DNA of 9,646 nt, from the NCBI GenBank assembly GCA_025929455.1, contig JAICMB010000086.1, positions 1 to 9,646 of the forward strand, written 5' to 3'. The notes under the pieces are model-generated. The model was not told where the DNA came from. It did not search any database and saw only the letters and a program-made list of their open reading frames with translations. The DNA is from Bryobacteraceae bacterium. Lineage in GTDB: Bacteria; Acidobacteriota; Terriglobia; Bryobacterales; Bryobacteraceae. The translations under genes were made by a program, and so were the position numbers. Position 1 is the first letter of the stretch. Each line of letters begins with the position of its first letter. This document shows positions 1-6,872 of the stretch, in pieces.

Positions 1-822
1 ACCGACCTGGTCCTCGACGCAAACGGCTACTTCGCCCCGCCTACCGGATCGGAACTGCTGTTCTATCCCGTCGCGCCGTGCCGCGTTGTCGACACGCGGC
101 AGAACTCCGGCAAAACCGGGCCGTTCGGCGCACCGGCGCTAGGCGCTTCTTCAACGCGCAATTTCCCGCTCACTGCCGGCTCTTGCAACATACCCAGCAC
201 GGCGCAAGCTTACGCGGTCAATTTCACGGTCGTCCCGCAGGGTCCTCTGGGATATCTCACGGCCTGGCCGGCGGGACAGAACAAGCCGCTTGCGTCGATC
301 TTGAATTCCCCGAATGGCTCCGTGATCGCGAACGCCGCTATCGTGCCCGCAGGCACTGGTGGAAACATCAGTGTATTCGTGACCAACACGACCGACCTCG
401 TTATTGATATCAGCGGATACTTCGCAACTGCATCCAGTTCCGGGCTGCATTTTTATCCGCTGCCCCCCTGCCGCGTTGCCGACACTCGCCAGGGTACCGG
501 CAAGACCGGCGCATTTGGTCCGCCGAGCATCGGCGGCGGGCAACAACGCGACTTCCCGATATCGGCGAGCGCCTGCGGGGCGCCTAGTTCCGCGCAGGCG
601 TACTCGCTCAACGTTACAGCCGTCCCACAGGGCTTCCTCGGATACATAAGCGTCTGGAAAGCCGGCCAACCATGGCCGACTATCTCGACGTTGAACTCAT
701 ACGACGGCTCCGTTATCGCAAACGCGGCCATCGTCCCCGCTGGCACGAATGGAGCGGTGTCTGTGTTGGCATCGAATCCGACCGATGTTGTCATCGACAT
801 CAACGGATACTTCGCGCCGTAA
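1..822 (+). CDS. Repeat-built extracellular protein, C-terminal part (5' end outside window)
   Basis: An open frame runs from base 1 to a TAA at 820-822, so the start lies upstream of the window. The visible 273 residues are the tail of one repeat (ending NGYFAPP) followed by two full repeats. The repeats start at FYPVAPCRVVDTRQ (base 61) and FYPLPPCRVADTRQ (base 451), a period of exactly 390 bp or 130 residues. Each carries PCRV.DTRQ, an AQAY..N.T.VPQG stretch, a near-invariant GSVIANAAIVPAGT block, and closes with TD(L/V)VIDI.GYFA. Each unit has two cysteines that could pair. The composition (Thr, Gly, Ala, few charges, beta-prone) suggests an exported beta-rich surface or secreted protein. 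I recognise the repeat as common in predicted extracellular proteins of Acidobacteriota but know no established function. The two copies differ widely at third codon positions, so the duplication is old. The protein ends exactly at the end of a unit. Confidence 0.8.
   Translation, partial: TDLVLDANGYFAPPTGSELLFYPVAPCRVVDTRQNSGKTGPFGAPALGASSTRNFPLTAGSCNIPSTAQAYAVNFTVVPQGPLGYLTAWPAGQNKPLASILNSPNGSVIANAAIVPAGTGGNISVFVTNTTDLVIDISGYFATASSSGLHFYPLPPCRVADTRQGTGKTGAFGPPSIGGGQQRDFPISASACGAPSSAQAYSLNVTAVPQGFLGYISVWKAGQPWPTISTLNSYDGSVIANAAIVPAGTNGAVSVLASNPTDVVIDINGYFAP
61..819 (+). repeat. Two tandem 390-bp coding repeats (130-residue units)
   Basis: Unit one runs from 61 to 450. Unit two starts at 451 and ends at 819, just before the stop codon. 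The units are in register with no length change. Strongest matches are PCRV(V/A)DTRQ, GKTG.FG.P, VPQG.LGY, GSVIANAAIVPAGT and the closing VIDI.GYFA. The tail of a third, earlier unit occupies bases 1-60. Confidence 0.85.
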
Positions 823-852
823 TTCGCTACGAGCTATGGCTTACTCAGACGG

Positions 853-887
853 CGGCAGGTCTCAAGACTTGCTGCCGTTTGCTTTAG
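853..887 (+). terminator. Probable intrinsic terminator of the repeat protein gene
   Basis: CGGCAG (853-858) pairs with CTGCCG (872-877), and GTC (859-861) pairs with GAC (866-868) around a TCAA tetraloop. A three-base TTG bulge sits on the 3' side. The tail is TTTGCTTT (878-885), T-rich but interrupted. It lies 30 bases after the TAA at 820-822. The opposite strand has no T-run, so it does not look like a terminator for the convergent esterase gene. Confidence 0.6.
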
Positions 888-929
888 TCACATAGCGTCC
901 TGCCATTCTTACAACTTGAATCGCCGCCA

Positions 930-998
930 ACCCTTATTACGGTACTTGCGTCCAATCCAACCGACGTCATTATCGATATCTACGGGTACCTTGCCCAT
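930..998 (+). pseudogene. Orphan fragment of one more IDINGYFA-type repeat
   Basis: Read from 942, this stretch encodes VLASNPTDVIIDIYGYLAH. It matches 15 of 19 residues at the end of the last intact repeat (762-818), although almost every third codon position differs. It lies more than 100 bases beyond the stop codon and past the hairpin at 853-877. There is no start codon with a ribosome site and no rest of a repeat unit upstream. It is therefore a leftover of a former repeat or of a neighbouring paralogue, not an expressed gene. The flanking reading is unrelated to the family. Confidence 0.65.
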
Positions 999-1018
999 GA
1001 GTCGCGGTTGCTGCGATC

Positions 1019-1999
1019 TTACCGGTGCGGCGCATTGTACGAGCGCTCGACCATGTCATGCACATCCGTAGACACGCCATGATCGCGCCATAGCCAGCGC
1101 ATCATGTCGGGAAATACCGTCCGCAGCATCGCTTGGCCGTGCCGCTGCATGCCCCAGATGTAGTTCACGTCGTAGCCTTTCGCCGTAAGCGCTTCTTGCA
1201 TGCGGACGTTCTGATAAAACCAGTCACGCGCCTGATTGTAAGTTCCGTCGCGGCGCTCACCGCGGTTGTCATTGCGGCCGTCGGCGAGAAACACGCGCAA
1301 CGGCTTCTTATCGCTCTTGCGAATGATATCCGGATACGCGTTGCCGCCGCGCAGATCGGTGAAGCTGCCCACGTTACTCAGCACTTTGCGGAACACGTCC
1401 GGGCGCTGCCATGCGACCGTGAATGCCGCAATCGCGCCGGAACTCGATCCGCCGATACCGTGGCGCTCCGGGTCTTTTGAAATGTTGTACTGCTTGTACA
1501 GCACCGGCAGCAACTCGTCCACGATCACGCGCGCGTACTTGTCGTCGAGCGTGTTGTACTCGGTCGGGCGATTCGTGTCGCGATCGCCCCAGTTGCGGAG
1601 GTTGGGCTCGGGCTGGTCGGGCCGGCGGCCGGGGTTAATGAATACACCGATCATGACGGGAAGCTCGCGACGGTAAATCAGGTTGTCCATCACAACCTGC
1701 GCGTGTACGTCGCCCTCGGGATCTTTGAATGCCTGGCCATCTTGATAAATCATGAGACTGGCGGGCATCGCCGGATCATATTGCGCGGGCACATAAACCC
1801 AGTAAGTGTGCTGCGTGCCGGGATAAGCCTGGCTCGGCAGCGTGAACGGTCCTTTGATCTCGCCCTGCGGCACGCCCTCTTGCACCACGGAGTCGGGCGA
1901 GAGCTTGTAATACGCGTTGTAATCGGGACCCGCGGCTGGTGTTTGCGCGAACGCAGACGTGAGCAGCAGCGCAAGGCAGGGGACAAGAGCACCTTTCAT
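1019..1999 (-). CDS. Secreted putative esterase, alpha/beta-hydrolase fold (esterase D/Fes-like)
   Basis: The 326-residue protein is counted from the ATG at 1997-1999, which is preceded by AGGCG at a suitable distance and opens directly into a signal peptide ([18 protein letters not shown], cleavage near residues 18-19). A GTG seven codons upstream (2018-2020) is possible but would put WYFQAY before the signal. The family (putative esterase, PF00756 type) hydrolyses carboxylic esters with a Ser-Asp-His triad. The nucleophile is seen in GGSSSGA (Ser186 in G-S-S-S-G). The Asp is probably Asp240 or Asp244 in FLADGRND, and the His is His287 in MQRHGQAM. The pattern WVYVPAQYD near residue 67 is typical of the first strands. 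The substrate cannot be read from sequence. It follows the NTF2-like gene by 71 bases on the same strand, so the two are probably cotranscribed. It converges on the repeat-protein gene; I see no terminator for it. Confidence 0.8.
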   Translation of the reverse strand: MKGALVPCLALLLTSAFAQTPAAGPDYNAYYKLSPDSVVQEGVPQGEIKGPFTLPSQAYPGTQHTYWVYVPAQYDPAMPASLMIYQDGQAFKDPEGDVHAQVVMDNLIYRRELPVMIGVFINPGRRPDQPEPNLRNWGDRDTNRPTEYNTLDDKYARVIVDELLPVLYKQYNISKDPERHGIGGSSSGAIAAFTVAWQRPDVFRKVLSNVGSFTDLRGGNAYPDIIRKSDKKPLRVFLADGRNDNRGERRDGTYNQARDWFYQNVRMQEALTAKGYDVNYIWGMQRHGQAMLRTVFPDMMRWLWRDHGVSTDVHDMVERSYNAPHR

Positions 2000-2070
2000 A
2001 TACGCCTGAAAATACCACACGCGCGTGAGTCCGCACTGAGTTCAGATCGATCGCCGGAGTCCCGCTATTT

Positions 2071-2583
2071 CTACTCGCTCGCAGCAGCCGCACCCGCGCC
2101 GGCGCGCACCTTCCTCGCACTTTCAGCACCGCACACCGGCAGGCCCGGATCCGTCAGCAGGCCGATCTGCTTCAGTACCGAAGCCTGGTCCCAGTAGATG
2201 TGCTCATGCGCGAGCTTGCCGTCGCGAAAGCGCACGATCGCTACCAGCGCCACTTCGACATGACGGCCCGTCGGCGCAACGCCGGGTAGCATCCACGGCA
2301 TCTCCTGCGAGTGCGTGAACGAAAAGATCATTTCATCGACAAGCTGGTCCTCGCCGACGGTTCGGGAAACGGGCGTAAGCGTCGTATCGGGTGGCATGCT
2401 CGGAATGAAGTCGCGCGAGTAAAACGTCCGCAGCGCGTTCTTTCCCACACCGCCCGTCAGCACCGGGACGTGATTGACGTAGGCGCCTTCCACCATCGTC
2501 GCGAGGGTCGCGTCCGTGTCGTGCGTCGAAAATTCACGACGCGTGTGTTCGTCCCATAATGCGGCTAGATCCGATTGTGGCAT
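2071..2583 (-). CDS. NTF2/SnoaL-like domain protein
   Basis: The 170-residue protein has no signal peptide and so is probably cytoplasmic. The body (about residues 5-145) has the NTF2-like layout: an N-terminal helix (LAALWDEHTRREFSTHD), a conserved middle with YVNHVPVLTGG near 35-45, and paired strands ending VEVALVAIVRFRDGKLAHEHIYWDQASVLKQ, split here as VEVALVAIVRF (109-119) and HEHIYWDQASVL (127-138). The E-H-I-Y-W-D-Q-A-S-V-L motif and the following LPV.GAE..RKV are typical of SnoaL-like members of this fold. The fold covers cyclases, isomerases, dehydratases and ligand-binding proteins, so no reaction can be assigned. The last residues are a low-complexity Ala/Gly tail. The ATG at 2581-2583 fits the domain start but has no good ribosome site in front; the nearest purine run (AAAGGG) is about 13 bases away. 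It sits between an acyl-CoA synthetase remnant 27 bases upstream and the esterase downstream. Confidence 0.75.
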   Translation of the reverse strand: MPQSDLAALWDEHTRREFSTHDTDATLATMVEGAYVNHVPVLTGGVGKNALRTFYSRDFIPSMPPDTTLTPVSRTVGEDQLVDEMIFSFTHSQEMPWMLPGVAPTGRHVEVALVAIVRFRDGKLAHEHIYWDQASVLKQIGLLTDPGLPVCGAESARKVRAGAGAAAASE

Positions 2584-2610
2584 GCGGTAATTCTAGCCCT
2601 TTCGACTGCG

Positions 2611-2978
2611 TTACGCCGTCTGAATCCGCGCGGTCGCCTCCAGCCCGCGCTCGGCAATCTCCATCTCACGCATGCGGAACTTTTTTGCCGGTCACAGTCA
2701 TGGGAAACTCGCTCACGATACGAACGTGCTGCGGAACCTTGAGGTGCGCGATCTTGCCGCGCCGCCAATCGAAGCATTTCGTCACCGGCAGCAAGCGGAA
2801 TCCGGTTTCAGCGGCGCCCACGCCGCGATTGTTTCGCGTAAGTTCTCGTCCGGAAGACCGAAGACCCGCACGTCCGCAATGGCCGGGGGTGTGTGTACAG
2901 GAACTCCTCCACCTCTCGCGGATATACGTTCTCGCCGACGCGAATAGTCATGTCCGTCTGGGCAATGTCCCGGCCGAC
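2611..2978 (-). pseudogene. C-terminal remnant of an AMP-forming acyl-CoA synthetase, several frameshifts
   Basis: Read on the minus strand in three frames, this stretch gives the C-terminal domain of a fatty-acyl-CoA synthetase in correct order. First comes [22 protein letters not shown], seen as [13 protein letters not shown] and LYTHP. Then [13 protein letters not shown] and [10 protein letters not shown], then [27 protein letters not shown], and finally [13 protein letters not shown] with a TAA at 2611-2613. The breaks lie at a C-run (plus-strand GGGGG, 2885-2889), around 2782-2800 where a TGA ends the middle frame, and at an A-run (plus-strand TTTTTT, 2681-2686). The catalytic Lys of the C-terminal GK motif is still readable. 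The adenylate-binding N-terminal domain (about 400 residues) is absent. It lies in the same direction as, and 27 bases before, the NTF2-like gene, so it may once have headed that operon. Two of the three breaks are in homopolymers, so sequencing error could account for part of the damage but not for the missing N-terminus. Confidence 0.75.
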
Positions 2979-3064
2979 CGGCCAAATCTACGGCGCGCAC
3001 GAATAGCTCAACATCCTGCCAACGTAGGCGGTCAAATTGCCAGCACCACGCACACAGGGCGGCG

Positions 3065-3544
3065 CTATTTCTGCTTAGGGTGCTGCCGGTTCGATTGCAA
3101 ATGATCGGAGCCGTTATCGATAATGACCTCCGGGTCGCTCACTACGCGGCGGCCCCCCGGCAGAACCGCGGTCAACACGTACTCGTAGCAATCGCGCGCG
3201 TGGACGTCATTCGAGCAAGCCTGGCCGCCGGTAGCATTTCTGGCCACCGTGCACGAAACCGTCGTAGCGCCGTTCTGCTTTATTTCGCAGGGGTCCGATT
3301 GCGGAAAGTTCACCATCAGGTGCGCACATCCGGGGCAGGTCCATTGGATCGTGTCGCGGCTGAACTGGGTCACTTCGATGAATCCGCCACTACCATGAGC
3401 GGTGTTCTGCGAGTAAACGACGGCGAAGTGGTCGCCCATTTGGTTGGCATTCTGCCGCACCACTCGCACCGTAACGGTGCGTGTCGCTCCTTGTACTATC
3501 AGACTGCCCGCCGCGAACAACAGTACAGTATATGCGCGCTTCAT
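3065..3544 (-). CDS. Small exported six-cysteine protein coupled to the kinase
   Basis: The 159-residue protein starts at the ATG at 3542-3544, chosen because GGGGAGGT lies four bases before it and the product opens with a signal peptide (MKRAYTVLLFAAGSLIVQGA, cleavage near residue 20). A longer reading from 3628 would overlap the kinase and bury the signal. The mature part holds Cys70, Cys73, Cys86, Cys98, Cys110 and Cys119, suggesting disulfides in the periplasm or outside the cell. FSRDTIQWTCPGC (61-73), YEYVLTAVLPGG (120-131) and DPEVIIDNG (137-145) are spaced like strands of a small beta-sandwich. Small exported proteins with an aromatic 'W' strand and a 'DPEVIID'-like end seem familiar from Acidobacteriota; a cupredoxin-like fold is a guess, and no clear copper-ligand set is visible. 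Function unknown. The kinase stop is two bases from this start, so translation is probably coupled. Confidence 0.8.
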   Translation of the reverse strand: MKRAYTVLLFAAGSLIVQGATRTVTVRVVRQNANQMGDHFAVVYSQNTAHGSGGFIEVTQFSRDTIQWTCPGCAHLMVNFPQSDPCEIKQNGATTVSCTVARNATGGQACSNDVHARDCYEYVLTAVLPGGRRVVSDPEVIIDNGSDHLQSNRQHPKQK

Positions 3545-3546
3545 TT

Positions 3547-6120
3547 TTACCTCCCCGGTGTTTTCGCCGTTTTGAAAAGATACCCCAAATCGGGGTCGCG
3601 CTCCAAGGCCCGCTGTGAATACCCGCACTGTATGGCCGCCCGCATTTCGCGGACAGCACTCACCTGCATCTGCGCGCGCTCGTACATCACAGCCGCGCGA
3701 TAATGAACGTCCGCGCTCTTCGGTGCTAGCGCCAGCGCCCGTTCCATTTGCCGTCTGGCTTCGCGAACCCGCCCGGCCTTGCCCGTTGCCAGTGCGAGGC
3801 GGCTCAGATTTTCCGCATCGTCGGCGTCGCGCGCTACCAGCGGTTCCACGCTGGCGGCCGCGTGTTCATAAGCAGACGTGGCTTTCTCCCGCAGTCCCGG
3901 CGCGTGCCAGTACGCATCGCCGAGGTTGGACCACAGCGCGTACGCTCGCAGTGGATTCTCCGGAACTGTGCGCGCCGCCGCCCGCTCCAACACCTGCGCT
4001 GCGTCCGCAAAGCGGTGCTCGTATAAGTACAGCGCGCCCAAATTGGTGTACGCGGACGTCGACGGCTGCAATGTAAGGGACCGTCGCAGTTCTGTTTCCG
4101 CATCTGCGTCGCGGCCACCCAGCTGAATATAGACGGCGCCCAGGTTACGGTGCTCCACCGCATTATCCGGCGCCATGTTGACAAGGTCGCGGAACGCAGC
4201 GGCTGCCTCGACGAGGCGTCCGTGGCGGCTATAAAAGACGGCCAGCATGGACCGCGAATACCAGTCGTGCGGCCGCAGCGCGATCGCATCGCGGTATTGC
4301 TGCTCGGCTGCGCCCAGATCGCCGGCCGCTTCGTAACACGACGCCAAGCCGCGGTGTGCCTCGACATTCGCCGGATCGAGATTCAATGCGCGTCCGAACT
4401 GCTCGCGTGCGCCGGAATTATCATGCGAAACGCGTGCGACCTCTCCGCTCTCGGCCAGCGCCGCCGCTGAATCCGGTGCATCGGCCAGTGCCGTATTCGC
4501 AGACGAGCGCGCCAGTTCCAGCCAGCGCGCATCCGCCGTGTCGGCGAAGCGCTTGCGGTAGGCGCGCGCGAGCGTCACGCGCGCCTGCGCAAACGTCGGG
4601 TCCATTGCTACGGCGCTTTCCAGCGCTACCACGGCTCTAGCCGGGTTGCCCGCGACGTCCATGCGTTGCAGGTATCCCGAACCGCGCAGGAACGCCTCGT
4701 TCGCCGCCGCATTAGCACTGGAATGCTGGGCGGCCTTACGCCGCTCTTCCGGCGTAATCTCGACCGCCAGCATTTGCGCGATAGCTTCGGCGAGCTTCTG
4801 TTGCACCTTGGCAAGCTCGGCGGTACGCACATCGATAGTTCGCGAACGGAGCTGCAACAGCCGCCGCGCGTCCACCAGGTTGACGTGCACGACAACGCGG
4901 TCGCCCGTGTGTTGTACATCGCCGGTGATCGCCAGCGTGGCCCCGAACGCGCGCTGCGCGTCCGCCGCGCTCCGTACCTGCTGCCGCCGTACCTCCGTTG
5001 CCGGCGTGATCAGCAGTACATCGCGCAAGCTCTCGATCTGGCTCAGCGTGCTGGTAGACGTCTCCAGCAGACCGTCCGCAAACGCCTGCGTAGCCGCGTC
5101 GTGCCCCGCGTTTTCAAAGGGGACGACGGCCAGCCGCCGCTCGACCGGTATAGCCAGGCGCACGTCGCGCACGCCCCAGATCAAGGCCGCCAGGGCCATG
5201 GCGAGCGCGCTTGCAATGGCAAGCAATCGCAGACGCCAATGCCGCCGCGCACCCAACTCCACGGTCACCGTCGGGAGCCGGTCCTCCGTGGCCGGCCCCT
5301 CCATCGCGAGCGTTTCCAGAGCCGCGATCATTGCTTCCATATTCGGGAAGCGATCCTCCGGACGCTTCTCGAGCGCGTGCTTTATGACGCGTTCCAGCCG
5401 CTCCGGAATGAGCGGACGCAGTTCGTGCAGCGCGGGTGGGTCGGCTTCCAAGACCTGCCGGACTGTCGCGGCCGCGTTGCCCCCATCGAACGCCGGCGTC
5501 CCCGCCACCATTTCATACATGACCGCGCCCAGGGCGAAGATATCGCTACGCGCGTCCACGTGATCACCGGCGGCCTGTTCCGGCGACATGTACTGAATCG
5601 TTCCGACCGTTTTCCCGTCACCCGTCAACTCCGCCCCGCCGCGCAGCTTCGACACGCCGAAATCGATAACTTTCGCTTCGCCATCGGCCGTAAACAAAAT
5701 GTTTGCCGGCTTCAGATCCCGATGCACTACGCCATGCCGGTGAGCATGAGCCAGTGCCCGGGCCAGCGACAGCGAGTGCCGCACGATCTCCGAGGTCTCC
5801 AGGTACACCCCGGCCTCGCGCGCCTCATCGAGCTTTTCGCGTAAGCTGCCGCCAGGCAGAAACTCGAATACGAGGAACGGTTCGCCGTTCGTCTCACCGA
5901 TATGATGGAGAACAGCTATGTTCGGGTGGTTCAGCTTCGAAACCGCGTGCGCTTCCTGCAGGAACCGCCGGTAAGCGGAATCCCGCACAACGCCGGGTGC
6001 TAGCGTCTTCACGGCCACGTGGCGCTCGAGGGCGGCGTCCCAGGCTTTGTACACCACGCCCATGCCGCCCTGCCCGAGTGGCTCGAGTATCTGGTAGTTG
6101 GTAAACTTCGTCCCGGTCAT
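3547..6120 (-). CDS. Membrane Ser/Thr protein kinase with TolB/CsgG-like domain and TPR tail
   Basis: The 857-residue protein is a complete PknB-type kinase. The cytoplasmic kinase domain (about 9-270) has the glycine loop GQGGMGVV (16-23), the ATP-binding Lys38 in AVK, Glu56 in the alpha-C helix, the catalytic loop HRDLKPAN (133-140), DFG (153-155) and SPEQAAGD in place of APE (179-186). All key residues are present, so it should be active. A single TM helix (about 298-317) follows. Residues 328-455 (AVVPFENAGHD.., ..LAITGDVQHTGDRVVVHVNLVDA) resemble the TolB/CsgG-like domain common behind such kinases. From about 475 to 835 there are roughly nine TPR-like helical pairs, e.g. ALNLDPANVEAHRGLASCYE. 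In the usual topology the TolB/TPR part is periplasmic and would bind proteins or sense envelope state. The ATG at 6118-6120 fits the domain start but has no visible ribosome site; an A/T-rich TATATA about 60 bases upstream is the only promoter-like spot. It is cotranscribed with the exported protein downstream. Confidence 0.92.
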   Translation of the reverse strand: MTGTKFTNYQILEPLGQGGMGVVYKAWDAALERHVAVKTLAPGVVRDSAYRRFLQEAHAVSKLNHPNIAVLHHIGETNGEPFLVFEFLPGGSLREKLDEAREAGVYLETSEIVRHSLSLARALAHAHRHGVVHRDLKPANILFTADGEAKVIDFGVSKLRGGAELTGDGKTVGTIQYMSPEQAAGDHVDARSDIFALGAVMYEMVAGTPAFDGGNAAATVRQVLEADPPALHELRPLIPERLERVIKHALEKRPEDRFPNMEAMIAALETLAMEGPATEDRLPTVTVELGARRHWRLRLLAIASALAMALAALIWGVRDVRLAIPVERRLAVVPFENAGHDAATQAFADGLLETSTSTLSQIESLRDVLLITPATEVRRQQVRSAADAQRAFGATLAITGDVQHTGDRVVVHVNLVDARRLLQLRSRTIDVRTAELAKVQQKLAEAIAQMLAVEITPEERRKAAQHSSANAAANEAFLRGSGYLQRMDVAGNPARAVVALESAVAMDPTFAQARVTLARAYRKRFADTADARWLELARSSANTALADAPDSAAALAESGEVARVSHDNSGAREQFGRALNLDPANVEAHRGLASCYEAAGDLGAAEQQYRDAIALRPHDWYSRSMLAVFYSRHGRLVEAAAAFRDLVNMAPDNAVEHRNLGAVYIQLGGRDADAETELRRSLTLQPSTSAYTNLGALYLYEHRFADAAQVLERAAARTVPENPLRAYALWSNLGDAYWHAPGLREKATSAYEHAAASVEPLVARDADDAENLSRLALATGKAGRVREARRQMERALALAPKSADVHYRAAVMYERAQMQVSAVREMRAAIQCGYSQRALERDPDLGYLFKTAKTPGR
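3549..3556 (-). promoter_or_regulatory. Ribosome binding site inside the kinase stop region
   Basis: On the minus strand GGGGAGGT lies four bases before the ATG of the exported six-cysteine protein. It overlaps the last kinase codons (Pro-Gly-Arg-stop) and its final T is the first base of the kinase TAA. Ribosomes ending the kinase are therefore placed on the next start. This site also decides the short start for the downstream gene. Confidence 0.8.
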
Positions 6121-6333
6121 ACATAGGTACTGGTACAGCTCGGCGTACAGTCCTATCCCTGACAGCGCGAACGGTATATAAAAGGTGACGGGACAAGCGG
6201 CGCGAGACCCGTCCTAAATCGCCCCCCAAATTGTGCGTGCCCGCATGGAGGAGCCAGAAAAGATGGGAAAAACCGCCGAAGCGGTCGAAGCCATTCGCTC
6301 GGGAGACATCGCTTGCTTGAGCCGCCTTCTTCA
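6121..6333. other. Intergenic stretch upstream of the kinase
   Basis: I see no gene here. On the minus strand it must hold the kinase promoter. The only candidate is TATATA at 6175-6180, without a -35 hexamer at proper spacing. A 6-bp inverted repeat, GACGGG (6187-6192) and CCCGTC (6208-6213), has a 15-base loop and no T-run. The other boundary of the insertion-sequence remnant is probably within or near this stretch, but I cannot find an inverted copy of its end here. Confidence 0.4.
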
Positions 6334-6777
6334 TCAAAGGCCTTCATCAGGAGTGTCGGCTCCTCGATGTCGCCAACAAACGCCTCCCGGCCATGCTGTA
6401 CCAGCGCGTAGCGCCGTAAACAATGCCTGCTTGGCCTTCTGCATATTGCGGGCGGCCTGCACATCGCTCTCCGCGCCGGCCCTCTGGTCCAGCACCGTCC
6501 GCGACACGTCTGGCCGCAAATGCCGCGCCAAGTCCGGCAACTGTCGCAAGATCTCCCAGGGCGTGGCATACCAGCGGTACAGGCGGCGCTGTTTTCCTTT
6601 GGCATCCGTCCGAGTCTCCGGTTGTTTCCAATACTCCTGATCGCATAGCGTATTCGTGATCCAGGCATAGATTTCGTCCCGTTGCGTAGCCTCAAACTCG
6701 ATGTCCTCACTGGCCTCTAAAAACGCCTGGATCTGCTCCAGGCTCAGCCGTTCTCCATTTCGCACGCTGATTTTCAA
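6334..6777 (-). pseudogene. Integrase-type transposase remnant, N- and C-terminal ends fused by internal deletion
   Basis: The frame opens with TTG at 6775-6777 and runs 147 codons. Residues 2-50 (VRNGERLSLEQIQAFLEASE, then DEIYAWITNTL) resemble the N-terminus of integrase-core transposases widespread in environmental genomes. Residues from about 55 (DAKGKQRRLYRWYATPWEIL, LRPDVS, ARNMQKAKQALF) resemble the C-terminus of the same family. The helix-turn-helix and the whole DDE catalytic core, some 250 residues, are missing between them without loss of frame. The last residues after ALFTALRAG look out of family, suggesting a further break. It cannot catalyse transposition. The two-part resemblance is from memory of the family, so it is less certain than the catalytic absence. 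Confidence 0.55.
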
Positions 6778-6804
6778 CGCCCAGCATGCGGCTCTTCGCG
6801 CCGT

Positions 6805-6860
6805 TCAGGCTCATTCTGTGTTAGAAACGAACTCCTCGCTCAGGCTCATTCTGCATTAGA
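6805..6860. repeat. Two direct copies of a 21-bp IS-end sequence, 35 bp apart
   Basis: Copy one is at 6805-6825 and copy two at 6840-6860. They agree at 19 of 21 positions; both start TCAGGCTCATTCTG and end TTAGA, with TG in the first replaced by CA in the second. They lie between the transposase start and the outer tip of the element, where transposase binding sites are expected. Confidence 0.8.
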
Positions 6861-6872
6861 CAAGACTTCCTC

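Larger units (their letters stand above)
6334..6862 (-). mobile_element. Decayed insertion sequence (one end visible)
   Basis: The element contains an internally deleted transposase frame (6334-6777) and, in front of it, two direct copies of an end-like sequence. Read on the minus strand the outer tip is TGTCTAATGCAGAATGAGCC, starting at 6862. A TG tip and multiple copies of the end are common in IS481/IS3-like elements with integrase-type transposases. I do not see the inverted copy at the low-coordinate side, so that boundary is only the end of the transposase frame. The element looks immobile on its own. Confidence 0.55.

Noticed and set aside
2018..2020. GTG as esterase start
   Set aside because: It would add seven residues in front of the signal peptide and lacks a better ribosome site than the ATG at 1999, though it cannot be excluded.
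2559..3104. Plus-strand frame of 181 codons opposite the synthetase remnant
   Set aside because: It is the complement of sequence that gives readable acyl-CoA synthetase motifs on the minus strand, and has no domain features itself.
3065..3628. Longer reading of the exported protein starting at 3628
   Set aside because: It would overlap the kinase gene and place 28 unrelated residues before a good signal peptide; the internal ATG at 3544 has a near-perfect ribosome site.
4646..5844. Long open frames (305 and 392 codons) antisense to the kinase gene
   Set aside because: They are rich in Arg, Ser and His, show no recognisable domain, and lie opposite a clear kinase with all catalytic motifs. 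They are frame shadows of GC-rich coding sequence.
6187..6213. GACGGG/CCCGTC inverted repeat as a terminator or operator
   Set aside because: Short arms, a 15-base loop and no T-run; common by chance in GC-rich sequence.
6300..6325. Possible inverted copy of the IS end (TGAGCC at 6317-6322)
   Set aside because: Only six bases agree with the opposite end and the rest does not align; this is chance level.
5894..6337. Minus-strand open frame overlapping the kinase start
   Set aside because: It runs out of frame through the kinase glycine loop region and has an odd composition; no ribosome site or family resemblance.
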